Of a stretch of DNA of 64,000 nucleotides, positions 47,181 through 64,000 are shown one piece after another. The stretch spans positions 23,982,758 through 24,046,757 of the forward strand of contig NC_054754.1 of assembly GCF_018143015.1 (NCBI RefSeq), given 5' to 3'. The notes below the pieces were generated by a model. It ran no database searches, was not told the origin of the DNA, and worked only from the letters and a program-made list of their open reading frames with translations. Position numbers and translations under genes: made by a program. Source of the DNA: Lytechinus variegatus (lineage: Eukaryota; Echinodermata; Echinoidea; Temnopleuroida; Toxopneustidae). Positions within the stretch are counted from its first letter, which is position 1. Each line of letters opens with the position of its first letter.

Positions 47181-47741
47181 TAAACCCATTGTAACTACTA
47201 TTAATTAGGTCTCATTATTGTTAAATCAACACTCGGATACCCACTGTCATTTAGTTTTTAATAATGCACAGTTGGTCTTATTTCCACTATATCTAGTAAT
47301 TATTTTGCAAATAAAAATTTGATTCATCTGCAATTTGTCTCGTCGAATGGACTAATTGATGTTAACCAAGTGGATTTTAGGGGCATAGCATAGCAAGGAG
47401 ATCAGTGATAATAACTTGAAACAACACAACATGGTTAATGAGCTTAATGGCAATTAGACAAAATGGTCAGTAGACGGATTGGTTATAGACGAACTAGACT
47501 AAATCATAATAGAGCCGGGTTATTTATTCAAAGCCAAATTCCAACTCCACCACCGGCATTTTAGTCTTGAACCATGTGGTATGAGTCTAATCAGAAAGAA
47601 GACTAAATGAGAATTTACCATCATTCATACTGAATCCCTATAATTTCATCTCTCTTTCAGGTGGTTGTTGGGTCGACAAGGATATTACGAGAGTCTGATG
47701 TTTTGGACCATGTCTTTGGACAGAAGCCACTTTCGTACTGA
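27562..47741 (+). CDS. SCFD2: Sec1 family domain-containing protein 2
   Basis: Fifteen exons: 27562-27741, 28146-28394, 30171-30317, 30850-30927, 31736-31867, 32881-33053, 33826-33925, 34582-34712, 35546-35752, 37188-37348, 37711-37756, 38041-38143, 44142-44297, 44924-45056, 47661-47741. Together about 691 residues, against 684 in human SCFD2. SCFD2 is a divergent Sec1/Munc18 protein; the family binds syntaxins in vesicle fusion. Matches from start to end: RSVVFLDGPAAEALHW, ICASHFQYCVLIST, FEQLEEK-like LFQELEEKMRGWM, RASILFVDRTLDM, PLLQVASACVQTL, the DLVDIEYKSSGFRDLLKTGF block and FIVFMVGGVTCSEVK. Intron 4 is GC-AG (donor AAG/GCAAGT). Every junction fits in phase except exon 11 to 12, which is off by one base, so exon 11 may be misplaced. 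Intron 12 hosts a SINE and a LINE; intron 14 a 1.74-kb fold-back. Confidence 0.93.
28557..29163. mobile_element. Long-TIR palindromic DNA element, copy 1 (SCFD2 intron 2)
   Basis: Ends AAAGGACAAGTCCACCCC and, inverted, AAAGGTCAAGTCCACCTC. Pairing runs inward for about 250 bases, including TTTCATCAAAATSGGATGTAAAATA and GAGCCAGTTACATCCAAATGAG (both in part). TTAA lies at both tips, consistent with a TTAA target duplication. No ORF. The second copy is at 60688-61278. Confidence 0.8.
29465..29928. mobile_element. Candidate TIR element with CCAAGTCTGCGCACC ends
   Basis: CCCCAAGTCTGCGCACC near the left and GGGTGCGCAGACTTGGG near the right are perfect inverses over 15 bases. A further pair, CCCCATGTCTGCGCAC (29672) and GCGCAGACATGGGGG (29910), nests alongside. 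It is in SCFD2 intron 2 and non-coding. Exact tips are uncertain. Confidence 0.55.
32256..32466. mobile_element. MITE with TCAGAGCTGCCAA ends (SCFD2 intron 5)
   Basis: ATCAGAGCTGCCAA and the inverse of TTGGCAGCTCTGA give a 13-bp perfect TIR. The interior repeats AAAATACTGATTT five times. Confidence 0.7.
32512..32708. mobile_element. Related small TIR element next to the previous one
   Basis: TTCAGAGCTACCAAGTCTCACGC at the left (shown in part) and the inverse of the right end (TCAGAGATGCCAAGTTC) pair loosely, and CTCACGCAT occurs twice. Probably a relative of the 32256 element. Confidence 0.45.
33112..33260 (+). mobile_element. tRNA-derived SINE fragment (SCFD2 intron 6)
   Basis: Box A-like GTAGGCCAGTGGATAA and box B-like GGGTTCAAATCCCACC are separated by about 38 bases, followed by a SINE-like body with TTGGTGTTGGACACAGCACC. 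The 3-prime boundary is unclear. Confidence 0.55.
34255..34565 (+). mobile_element. 5-prime-truncated LINE, C-terminal reverse transcriptase end plus 3-prime UTR
   Basis: Translated with a few disruptions, the start gives KTKWWERAFIYVGPLLWNSHPREI and, further on, FKIKLKTDLYN (first stretch shown in part). This fits the conserved WNSLP...FKxxLKT tail of CR1/L2/jockey-like LINE proteins. The end, GCGCTTTGAGCATCTC...GGATATGGCGCC followed by TATCATTATTATTATC, is a typical short-period LINE tail. Intron 7 of SCFD2. Confidence 0.65.
35160..35505. repeat. Trinucleotide microsatellite block (ATT, ATC, GTA)
   Basis: TTA/ATC triplets give way at about 35275 to a long GTA/GCA run. Poly-valine, poly-isoleucine and, on minus, poly-leucine frames cross it and are artefacts. 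It ends 40 bases before SCFD2 exon 9. Confidence 0.9.
36828..37075. repeat. Two-copy tandem duplication, unit about 121 bp (SCFD2 intron 9)
   Basis: The block from GCTTAAGCTGTGTGAAACTT to ATGAAATCTCATTTGTAT is followed directly by a second copy with about 10 percent change. Shared words are GATGTTTTAC, GCTTAAGGGCCC and GAGACATGT. The minus-strand frame across both copies (a repeated peptide) is not supported as a gene. Confidence 0.8.
37920..37995. repeat. Fragment of the C-tract GGGCCGC element
   Basis: ATTTTTTTGCATGGTCAGCC, a C13 tract and a TTCTGCGGCCCCTG end match the right part of the element at 49957-50130. It ends 45 bases before SCFD2 exon 12. Confidence 0.5.
38257..38495 (+). mobile_element. 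tRNA-derived SINE interrupted by the LINE (SCFD2 intron 12)
   Basis: Box A-like TGGTCTAGTGGTA (38268-38280) and box B-like AGGTTCAAATCAT (about 38312) head a body with CAACCCAGGTGAAGTGAATGG and GGGTACCCAACAAGATTAATTTC (in part), the same plan as the SINE at 22005. The element's tail is split by the LINE and resumes at 43677. Confidence 0.7.
38681..42475 (-). pseudogene. LINE ORF2 (AP endonuclease and reverse transcriptase), split by two frame breaks
   Basis: Three open pieces on minus: 42475-41492, 41481-40921 and 40924-38681. The first holds the apurinic-type endonuclease with THNVNGLGD, LLQETHS, VNVYAPNN, GGDFNF, RLDFW and SDHD. The third holds the reverse transcriptase with NWRPITLINVDAKILSK, AFIKGRNI, LDLTKAFDS, RGVRQGDPLAPLLF and the catalytic YADD, and ends with a CxxC...H....C knuckle. 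The first and third pieces share a frame and the middle is in another. The break near 41500 falls at an A6 run and that at about 40922 at a GGG run, as single-base slips would. Otherwise the length is full for L1-type ORF2, so this copy is probably no longer active by itself. Confidence 0.88.
42620..43600 (-). CDS. LINE ORF1 protein (coiled coil plus RRM-like RNA-binding region)
   Basis: 326 residues, intact. Residues 1-30 are basic; 40-95 are acidic or Pro/Gly-rich from an unusually CpG-rich patch (43370-43500); about 105-165 is a heptad-like K/E/L coiled coil ending RELEKENARMK. The rest (AVFFGFPEG..., IERAHRSGQ, IMVAFNRY, KLKKEHGKAYFKYPARLFY) follows the RRM and C-terminal domain layout of L1 ORF1p, which trimerises and coats the element RNA. 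It precedes ORF2 by 144 bases. Confidence 0.85.
   Translation of the reverse strand: MKRILKNQNIYKYLEKIEDESEAIKEVKNKEGQQNMETEPVVDHAGSRAEELDTREEPSLRRGPGRESGAPPEDGHVEKKRRTNGHDSEAGNPIDMKEMLLTIITKVDCTNNKVDKMNVNLDLALQKINENRKDIDKLKEKEQHTDFELKEMKDRVRELEKENARMKGQFVDLAAREMRCTAVFFGFPEGCEKGNCEKLIQAFGESHLDLRGQDLCIERAHRSGQRSERGAPRPIMVAFNRYTTRSSVLASARKLLKDKPFVYEGKGNPIFIDEMLPKEIRDQRKKMSHTRQKLKKEHGKAYFKYPARLFYRDKQTQKEEEYKQGL
44813..44880 (+). pseudogene. Degenerate duplicate of the start of SCFD2 exon 14
   Basis: Starting at TTTCCAG (about 44813-44819), the sequence ATTGTTAATGAATGTTGGTA matches the true exon start ATTATTTATGAATGTTGGTA at 44924, and similarity continues for about 50 bases (AACCCCACTCTAGC versus AGCCCCGCCCTAGC). 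It keeps the acceptor-like AG but runs into a stop and has no good donor. It lies about 105 bases upstream of exon 14. Confidence 0.75.
45294..47034. mobile_element. 1.74-kb fold-back (long-TIR) element in SCFD2 intron 14
   Basis: The left arm (45294-about 45952) and right arm (about 46375-47034) are inverse copies over roughly 660 bases. Tips are GGAGTGGGCTATA and its inverse, flanked by TA on both sides (45292-45293, 47035-47036). The loop of about 420 bp contains a GGGCCCTGTTGCGTAAAATT stretch that looks like a further nested small element. Paired open frames on the two arms are the same sequence read twice and are not genes. Confidence 0.85.
47137..47178. repeat. (TA)n microsatellite
   Basis: About 42 bp of pure TA, just outside the fold-back element in intron 14. 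Confidence 0.9.
47200..47600. repeat. GTCTAA-phrase dispersed repeat, second copy
   Basis: Phrases such as GACAAAATGG, AGACGAACTAGACTAAAT and GGACTAATTGATG recur, as in the 19190 copy. It ends about 60 bases before SCFD2 exon 15. Confidence 0.45.
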
Positions 47742-49790
47742 AACGGCCAAAGATGCAGAGGGTTTGGCTCAACTTAGAATCATGAAAATCAGTGCACGTA
47801 TATGAGACTGCACCATTGGATTATGTCACTGGTACCTGTGAACCATATCATCCTGTCTGTTCAGGATCCCGTTGCAGAAAGATTTGCATTCGTAGAGTGT
47901 TGTGGCCCTGTGGATTAATCTTTGAGATAACTGAATAATAATTCCCATTACAGTGAAGAATTGATCAGAAGATCTAGAATGAGATGCTAGGAGAACTGCA
48001 ACGTTTGAATGAGGTATCTAATCACTTTGGTTTCTCTATGAAGTAATAACATGGTGATAAATGCATGGTGGTTCTCAAACTGTTGTCGACCAATATCTCA
48101 GTATTCAACATCGAGTGACTTCACAAAATAGGATGCATTGTTCTATGAAATGAATGAGTTCCAAACCTGTTTTATTTTGAGTGTCATAAGGCATCTGGAT
48201 CATGATGAATCCCCAGTGCCATTAGATGAATTAAGATAGATGGGTCAAATCAAAGAGTTTTGATGAGACGGAGTAACATAAGACACATTCACTTTGAAGC
48301 CACTACATTTGATGCCGCAGTGAAAAGATATGTCAGACATATTCTTCATTGAATTTTTCTTGCCGATTGTAGACAAAAGATTCCTACCTGACTATAAACC
48401 TAGTGGCCAGTTCCAAAGGCAAATATATGCTTTTGTAATAATAATTACTCTTTGCTACCTCTAATTGGAGAATGTGAGCAGACACACTGGGTATTTTTAA
48501 AGGGCAAGCAAAAATAAATGTGGCATTATTCCTTGAGGTATGATTTAAAATTACTTATAACAGCTGTAAGCTCTGACACAAATATTCCAACAACTTCATT
48601 TTCAATTATATATGTTGGAGTGCTGTGTAAGTCTGAAATTATTAAATTCAAATTTTCAAGCCATGCGCACTCTACACGATCCATTGCGACACGATTTTCA
48701 AAGAAATTGTAATAGCATGTGATATGAACATGCCAATCTATAACATCTTAGCCATCAAGTTCCAAATAGTTGAATAAAATACTGAAATCGAAATTCCAGT
48801 CTGCATGTACTTCAAGCCACCCTGCAGAAATAAAAGCAAATTCGATTCCAAATCGTAATAATGTCATCTTCAAGATAGGCTGCAGAGCCCTTTGAAGATT
48901 ACAGCAGATAATGATGATGATGTCGCCTTGTGCTGCGACTCTAAGCTGATTTTGACTTTAATACGGACACAAGGTTTGCAGCAAAGAAGAATTCTGATTT
49001 TAGTATTCAATGCATTGTGCTGAACTTCAAATGACGCAGTTTTACCTCTTGGAACTTATTTTAATTCAAAATGCAATTTGTTCAGAAATGGTGTTATATC
49101 AGATTGAGAAGTGTGCAGAGGGCTTTAAGGTCTTTTCTAACAGTAAATCTGATTCAGGTCACCATGTCCCAATTAATGTACATGTATATTAAAACTGTTT
49201 TGTTTAGAATTTGGATTTCCATTTTTTAACCTAGACATATGGAAGTTGTTTGGTATTAACAGTCCTTTTACAATTTAAAAAACAAACAATTTACTATACC
49301 CCTGCCATACAAAGTTTTAATGTGGCTGGGTGTGTACTGTGTAGGAATTTTGTATGGTTGGATGGATAGTTGAGCAGTCCAGCGGGATGATCAGTTGCAA
49401 ATATTCAGGACCAAACTACTTCCTCAAGTTTTGCCCAATGCTTGTGAGATGATACATATATTTCGTTGCCAAATCCACGAAGTGGATAGACCATGACCAG
49501 AGAATACTAAAACTGAAAGAAACTAAAAATTGACTTTTCACATTATTTTGGGACGTTGTGCCACTTCATGGATTCAGCGACGATTTGTCAAGGAGTAAAG
49601 GCTTGCAAGACACATTATTGAATGTGTCAAAACTGTGTTGAAATGGTAATGGTATGTAATGGCAATAAGGCTGTTTTCATGGGGTGGGGTACATGCTAGT
49701 ATGAGAAATTAATCACCTTCAGGCTTCAGTAATATTTCTAGCTCCCTCTCTTTTTTTATCAATCATGTAAGGAAATGATCCTTTTCTGTG
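47742..49790 (+). other. SCFD2 3-prime UTR and downstream DNA
   Basis: No ORF of interest. AATAAA candidates for polyadenylation occur near 48513 and further downstream, and none can be chosen from sequence alone. No repeat structure was recognised. Confidence 0.4.
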
Positions 49791-49796
49791 GTCCAG

Positions 49797-49945
49797 GGGC
49801 CCATTGCAGAAAGAGTTGCAATCAAACGCAACTTTAAAAATCATGCGCAACTTGATTTTCAACCAATCAACAGCGCGCATTTGGGATTTGCGATTGATAT
49901 TTTGACTTGGGGTTAAACGCAACTCTTTCTGCAGCAGACCCCAGA
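49797..49945. mobile_element. MITE with GGGGCCC...AGAGTTGC ends, copy 2
   Basis: AGGGGCCCATTGCAGAAAGAG at the left and the inverse of the right end (TGGGGTCTGCTGCAGAAAGAG) pair, both shown in part. The interior GCGCAACTTGATTTTCA matches the copy at 20673-20840. Confidence 0.7.
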
Positions 49946-49956
49946 TGATGTTCAGT

Positions 49957-50133
49957 GCAGGGGCCGCGGGGTAGGGGGGGCTGGGGGCTTCAGCTCCCCC
50001 TCCCCACTTTTTTTCAAAACTGTACGATTTCGTAAAAATGACATTATGTTTGTGATTTTTTGCATGGTCAGCCCCCCCCCCACTTTTGACTCAGCCCCCC
50101 AACTTTGAAAACTGTTCCGCGGTCCCTGCAGTG
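49957..50133. mobile_element. C-tract element with CAGGGGCCGCGG ends
   Basis: CAGGGGCCGCGGGG at the left and the inverse of CCGCGGTCCCTG at the right form the TIR. It contains a C9 tract in GGTCAGCCCCCCCCC. Its right half matches the fragment at 37920-37995. Confidence 0.65.
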
Positions 50134-50339
50134 TGTATGGGCCTTGGGTTATCAGTATTGATTTATGCCATTGCTAAGGGCATTGTATGACTAGGATGGG
50201 TAACAACATATTGTGAATGAATTATGTTGTACAAAAATAATATATTGTGTGCATATGATGTGAATAAATGACAAAATGAATATATAGTAATGGCACTTGA
50301 TCTTTCCTGGTTATTATTACAGGTATCATGGTTAGCATG

Positions 50340-50860
50340 CACAGTAAGTTTTGACTGATGTTTTGGAGTTGATGCAAATTTTGTGCTCATGTGAAGGCAA
50401 GCAAACTTTACAAACTATTGTCTTTGTCTTGCCTGCATTGCACAAGCGAGACATGGTCACTGCATTTCTGATGGTGGGCATGTCAACATCAAATGTAACC
50501 AAGCTTAGGATTTTGAACTGTCTTAACTTTGAAAGTATGAGAACCTATTTCATGGAACTTAAGCATAAGGGTATTCATGTTTCACTGATCATTTGCCTTG
50601 GATTTTAGGTCACATGACTAAGGTCAAAGATCATTTTGGAGTCAATGATTTTAAGCCATGTAATGGTACCATATCTCTATTAAAAACTTAACCAAACATG
50701 AATAATTCTAATTTTAAAGGTAACCTTGAATATAGAAATTCCTTTTCAGAAAACTTAGGTATGTGAAGTAACTTCAGGTCAACAGCCCAAGGTCAAAGGT
50801 CATTAAGGGTTAATAAACTTTGTTGTTGCTGTAGTATTAACATAACAGAACTATCTAGAA
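50340..50860 (-). repeat. Diverged copy of the DR1-bearing repeat, inverted
   Basis: AGGTCACATGAC...AAGGTCAAAGATCA (about 50608-50634) and AAGGTCAAAGGTCATTAAGGG (50789 on, in part) are the inverse of the unit in the 24640 array. A perfect DR1 is at 50790-50802. The unit structure is otherwise hard to follow. Confidence 0.5.
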
Positions 50861-51178
50861 GTTTGTTTTGCAGCAACAATGCATCTATTCTAGAGATCAT
50901 TATGTCTAATTATTACTTCTCCAATACCCCCTCCCCCTTTACACCTATTGTAACATTTTTTTTATTAATGACCTGTTACAGAAGATACAACAAATTTGTT
51001 ATATTAAAGGAAACCAAAATACATGAAGAGAATCAAGCTTATCAGAAAGAATAATATGAGAGGTCCAACCTAAAACTTGTTTCATCAAAATTAGTAATAA
51101 AATAAGTGACTTATGAGAGTTTGAAAAGTCTTGTATTTTCTATTGGGATCCTCGAATGAGCAAACATGTTTCAAAATG

Positions 51179-51402
51179 GCTGAGACAACTCTCCAATTGT
51201 TTTGTACACAAATTTTCGAATTTTCCCTTTTATTTTACATATTTCACATTATCCCCTCCTGACAATTGTCATATGTGGTGTGAAGGATATTTTCCCATGA
51301 TATATATTCTGCTCATCAGAAGGAAAGATGCAATTTGAAAGATAATAGGGAAAATTGAATTTGTGTCCAAAACAAATGGAGAGTTGGAGAGTTGTCCACA
51401 AA
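51179..51402. mobile_element. Small fold-back element
   Basis: GACAACTCTCCAATTGTTTTG...ACAAATTTTCGAATTTTCCC near the left is answered by GGGAAAATTGAATTTGTGTCCAAAACAAATGGAGAGTTG near the right (both abbreviated), an imperfect inverted repeat of about 50 bases. No ORF. Confidence 0.55.
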
Positions 51403-51544
51403 ATCTGCTATTCTGAAGCTGTTGGCCAATTTTAGGAACCCCATATGAAGAAGCAGACTTTTTAAACGACTCAGTCACTGCATTACGTAAAATGGCCATT
51501 ATACATTGATCAATCATGACAAGTGGGTAATTGTCCCAGTAATG

Positions 51545-51640
51545 ATGAGGGCAAATACAAATTAGACCAAATATCCCATATTCAAAAGTCTGGTTTAATT
51601 CAAGTCATGGTCTAATTCTGTGCATTAAACCAGAAATGAG
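51545..51640. repeat. GTCTAA-phrase dispersed repeat, short copy
   Basis: ATTAGACCAAAT, GTCTGGTTTAATTC and GGTCTAATTC occur within 80 bases, as in the longer copies. Confidence 0.4.
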
Positions 51641-53160
51641 AATTTTTGTTTACATGTACATGTCCATTGGACGTTCTTATTATGCTGTGATGAGGAAAAA
51701 TACATCTTAGTTAGATCTATTAGTCCCGGAAAGTTATTGATATCTAGATCGTCAAATATGCTGAAATTTGAATCTGCACCTTGACTGGGCTATTTCAGAC
51801 CAGGACTTTGCTGTGTGCCTGCCCGCCCCTTCGGTTGCCGATCACGTGATTTTGGACTGACATGTTGTAACGGTCTGTCCGATTTTCGTAAATGGTCCGA
51901 AAAAATGCTGCAAGAATTGAAGATAAAACGTCTGCAAGTAGGGCAGTCAAAAAAAATTGCCGCGGCGGGGTCACAAAAGTTGTCAGCAATGAGTTAAGGT
52001 TTATTGTAACTGGACTTTTTCAAACCACATACCCCATTTGATTTAGGCTCTATCTAGAATAAAAAAAAACCTTGGTTCAGAATATGGGCTAATTTGCAAA
52101 AGTGGTATCGGACAATCTCTACTTTAATAAAACATTAATTTCTTATACTTTTCATGATTCATCTGAATATTTTTGTTACATCTTTTGTGCTTTCCATCAC
52201 CCCCTCCCCCATTTTCCCTCTCTCTCTCTCTATCTTTTCTTCTCTTTATGTCATCTTTCCTTATTTTATCCTCATATCATCCTGCTTGTCTCGTCTCATT
52301 ATATCTCCTCTATTTTGTCCATTTAGTTCTGTCACCTCATTTTTTTCTCGGCTTGATCAAATGGTATCAAATATTTACGAGTGTATTACTCAATGGATAT
52401 GTGTCGCATGCTTTGGTTTCTTGGTGTCAAAGTTCCAAAGCATGCAATATTTCAAAGACAAATGATGAATTTATAATGTGCCCGATGTGAGCAGGATTAA
52501 TAATTGATAATGGATCATTACGGTTGGCAATATCAACAGATGTTGGACCTCTAGGAAGAACAGAACCATTATACCAATGGCTCTGAATAGAGTGACCAAA
52601 CCGAATATCTTTTTAAGTGTTTATATATTTATTCACGATATTTTGTACAATGTATATTGTTGTGATTTTTATACAGTAAATAGTACCAGACCAAAAATAA
52701 AATCATCCTTGTAATTACGGGCGATAAACTCAGTTGTTGACATTGTGTCTGTCTGAGCTATTGTCTTTCCAAGATAAAAAAAAAAGAAAATAGATAAATA
52801 AAAGGAGGGCCGAAGAATAAATATTGGACCTGCTGCTTGTATGTATGAAATACATCGGATAGTGGAAATACTACTTAATTTACCTATCACTGAGATTGAG
52901 GAGTGTAAAGTGTACAATTCGCTTTTTGATGACACGATGAATTTGCTATTACCTTAAAAATATCGAATTCTTCACAAATTTTCAGAGACAAAAATCCATT
53001 ATCGAGACCGAGACCGAGTTTTGTCTGCATTCTACATTCATTTTGACCATTGTTTCTGCCTTCTTTTTTCTGGAGGATGGGTTTGCTTGTTTTTCTTTTC
53101 CACGGTGCAGTTATATTCAGATCGATTCTACTGAAATTCACATCGAGTAATTTTCTTTTT
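51641..53160. other. Intergenic DNA, nothing firm
   Basis: Contains a GC-richer patch (51790-51990) with overlapping short frames and a CT-rich run at 52200-52260. I see no exon pair, RNA gene or clear repeat. Confidence 0.35.
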
Positions 53161-53430
53161 GTGTTAATTATCTCCTCTTTTCCATGGTGTTCTCTGTGTC
53201 TCTTTTTTTCATCTTCTCTTTTCTTCTCTCTTTGCCTTCTGTCCCGTAATTTTTTTTTACCGTTATTCTTCACAATTTCACCCTCTTTTCTTCTTGTTCG
53301 TCTTCTTCTTCTTTTCTTCCTCTTTTTTTTCTTCTTCACCATCTTCCTCTTCACCTTCTTCTTTTCTTCTTTTTTTCTTCTCCATCTTCGTCTTCCTCTT
53401 CTTCTACTTCTTCTTCTCTTTCCCTGGAAA
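53160..53430. repeat. Long polypyrimidine tract
   Basis: Almost only C and T for about 270 bases with CTT/TTC triplet bias. Phenylalanine/serine-rich plus frames and a lysine/arginine-rich minus frame here are artefacts. Confidence 0.75.
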
Positions 53431-53689
53431 TTTGAAATTCCTAGGAAAATTCATGATTGTTACAAGATTTCCGCCAGTGAATTCAATATCTTCATGGATT
53501 ATGTGTTATTTGTGTTATTGAAGTGTAGTGTATCTAGAAAGATGTATTCATATTTTATCAGCCTGAGCAGCATGCGTTATTCAAATTGAATCTGAAGATT
53601 TAAAACAAACAAAGATCATATAAATATTGTTTCAAGCGATTGCGAACTACAGTCCGGTCTATTTACTTATGACACTGCAGGATAACCTG

Positions 53690-53845
53690 GGGGAAAACGA
53701 GAAGTAAGAGGAAAAATAGAAGGATGTCGGGGAGGAGGAAGGAGATGAAGAAAGAAGGAAAGAAAGAAAGAAAGAAAAAGAACGAAGAAATTAAGAAGAA
53801 GAAGGAGAGGAGAAGGAAGAAGGGAAGAAGAAGAATAAATGTACC
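53690..53845. repeat. Polypurine tract
   Basis: Almost only A and G for about 150 bases with GAAA and GAAG units, 260 bases after the polypyrimidine tract and of opposite strand bias. Confidence 0.75.
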
Positions 53846-54373
53846 CGGTCCTTGGTCTAATCCTTTCTTTTCACTACACGGGTCCTTTCTAAATCGTTGA
53901 AAAAGTATAGGAATTATTCAAGGCCACTCTTATCAATACTCTCCTTGTCTCGGGCCTCCCCTGATATAATTAACTTATGTAAAAACTTCATCTGCCCCTT
54001 GAGAGGGCGTTCGATCGGCCAGCCAACCCACCTCACCCCCCCTCCCCTCCTCCTCCCCGTGGCGTGACTGTAGATCACGATCAATGATCATGCACCATCA
54101 AGAGCAGCAGTGAACCTGCTTGTGCAAAGGTGACGCGTAATGTATTATCTTCCCGACCTGACTAACTAGTATCAGGAGATAGGTCAATGGCGTAGCATTT
54201 GGAAATATTAAGGGGCGTCTACCCTCCTTACGATTTTTAGGGGTGAGGAAAGTCCATGGCAATTATGTAGCTTTTCGGTTGAGCACAACAATGCTAGCTA
54301 CTTGATTAATTGTTAGCTTGAAAATAATTCGTGTCTGGATGCACTATTACATATCATTCCGTTTGTTGACTAT
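53846..54373. other. Intergenic DNA, nothing firm
   Basis: Mixed sequence with a C-rich patch near 54030 and a GGCGTAGCATTTGG-like repeat start near 54190. No gene is supported. Confidence 0.3.
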
Positions 54374-54530
54374 GCCACTTTTTGAATGAATGAATGAATG
54401 AATGAATGGATGGATGGATGGATGGATGGATGGATGAATGAATGGATGGATGGATGGATGGATGGATGGATGGATGAATGGATGGATGGATGGATGGTTG
54501 GATGAATGAATGAATGAATAAAAATGAATG
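54374..54530. repeat. GAAT/GGAT tetranucleotide array
   Basis: About 38 tetramers alternating between blocks of GAAT and GGAT. Block structure suggests repeated local expansions. Confidence 0.9.
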
Positions 54531-54851
54531 AAATTAATTAATTGAATTCCATTTCTTTCAGTATAAAATAATATTTGAAAACATTTTCATCAACTGGACT
54601 GATTCATGTATCTGTGCCATCCCTGTTAAATAGCAAATACTTCGTTCTCACACCATTATCATATTCAAAACCAAGCAAATTTTATCAATTTTAATTAGCC
54701 GATCTGAAAAGTAAATCTTTATTGTTAGACATGATATCTTATTCGTTCATGATAATAGAGAAGTCATAAGATACATAAATCATCACCTCCTGCCCCTCAT
54801 CAATCTGCAAGTCAGTCCTTTCATCAAGGTGATGATCATTTTTTCAGAAAA

Positions 54852-55060
54852 TTCAAAGGGGTACTCTGGGCTGAAAATATTTATATCTCAATAAAATATA
54901 GTAAAATTCACAAAGCAAAATGCTAAAAATTTCATCAAAATCGGACAACAAATAACAAAGTTATTGAATTTTTCATTTTAGCAATATTTTGTGAAAAGTG
55001 AAAACAGTTATAAACACGTCGTCATGAATAGGCTTTTGATGTCATGTCAACACTTTCGTT
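54852..55060. mobile_element. Partial copy of the 12557 long-TIR family
   Basis: GGGGTACTCTGGGCTGAAAAT, AAAATTTCATCAAAATCGGA and AGCAATATTTTGTGAAAA occur in family order, but no right end follows. 55061-55280 after it has a GGGTGCACGTGCACCC palindrome and C/G-tract element ends. Confidence 0.6.
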
Positions 55061-55280
55061 TTGCTTGTCAGTGTCAGAACTCCTCTGCCTCAGCGGGAGG
55101 GTGCACGTGCACCCCTCCCAGCCTACGCCCTTGTATAGAAGAGTGAGAAGTGGTATTATTTTCTGAATATTAATTTAAATCTATCACAAAATTTGATTTT
55201 TGTAATTAAAATGTCGACATTTTTGTTCGTACGCCATATGTAGCCCCCGCAAACTTTCTTGCTCATTACGCCACTGCAAT

Positions 55281-63837
<8,557 letters not shown>

Positions 63838-63861
<24 letters not shown>

Positions 63862-64000
63862 GTAGGTGTCCATGGGATTTTCATTCAAACTGGGAGGTTT
63901 CCATTGAGAAAGTGGGACAACTGGATGGTAGGTCCTATGGGATTTCTATTCAAACTGAGTTCCCAGTAGACATGTGGATAATTAAGTAGCCCAACTGTAT
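63838..64000 (+). repeat. Short tandem repeat that duplicates the end of GH13 exon 7 and its donor
   Basis: CAACTGGGTGGTAGGT (63852) recurs as CAACTGGATGGTAGGT (63918) and as CAACTGTAT (63992), with ATGGGATTTTCATTCAAACT shared after the first two. Period 66 to 74 bases. The second unit repeats a plausible splice donor. Confidence 0.75.

Noticed and set aside
52887-53589. 155-residue Lys/Arg-rich minus ORF and 179-residue Phe/Ser-rich plus ORF
   Set aside because: Both come from the polypyrimidine tract, with no domain, homologue or splice partner.

Overview
The window looks like nuclear DNA from a marine deuterostome, most likely a sea urchin or another echinoderm. The reasons are many short GT-AG introns, host genes with clear animal orthologues, and many small palindromic DNA elements, tRNA-derived SINEs and C/G-tract elements of the kind common in echinoderm genomes. 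The species assignment is inference; no search was run.

Host genes, left to right. (1) 1-8082, minus strand: a giant ORF of 2,694 codons with no stop, starting at an ATG at 8082 and running off the left edge. It is low-complexity, Q/P/acidic-rich and unrecognised, with a cluster of QT-core motifs that resemble dynein light chain (LC8) binding sites. (2) 11955-14940, minus: a four-coding-exon SOUL/HEBP2-like heme-binding-family gene with a signal peptide, an upstream non-coding exon and a TATA box near 16260. (3) 22590-26627, minus: a complete three-exon PHPT1 (14 kDa protein histidine phosphatase). (4) 27562-47741, plus: a 15-exon SCFD2 (Sec1/Munc18-family) gene, divergent from PHPT1 across about 0.93 kb. 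(5) 55762 to beyond the right edge, plus: the first seven exons of a secreted GH13 alpha-glucosidase (maltase-like), with nucleophile and general acid visible.

Mobile DNA fills introns and intergenic stretches. The largest item is a nearly intact L1/Tx1-type LINE (38496-43676, minus) inside SCFD2 intron 12. It sits in the tail of a tRNA-derived SINE and is flanked by a 16-bp perfect target duplication. Its ORF2 is split by two single-base frame breaks. Other notable pieces are a 1.74-kb fold-back element (45294-47034), a 1.18-kb hAT-like non-autonomous element with an 8-bp target duplication (57285-58464) and a 225-bp relative at 16563-16787. There is also a 114-bp hAT-like hairpin inserted in a minisatellite (20364-20477), two copies of a roughly 600-bp long-TIR element (28557-29163 and 60688-61278), and a 163-bp tandem array carrying six perfect DR1-type nuclear-receptor sites inside PHPT1 intron 1.

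No operon, CRISPR array, rRNA or prokaryotic-type system is present. The genes are ordinary, functionally unrelated neighbours. The most promising unknown is the giant ORF at the left end. The most interesting regulatory possibilities are the transposon-derived DR1 array and the PHPT1/SCFD2 divergent promoter.
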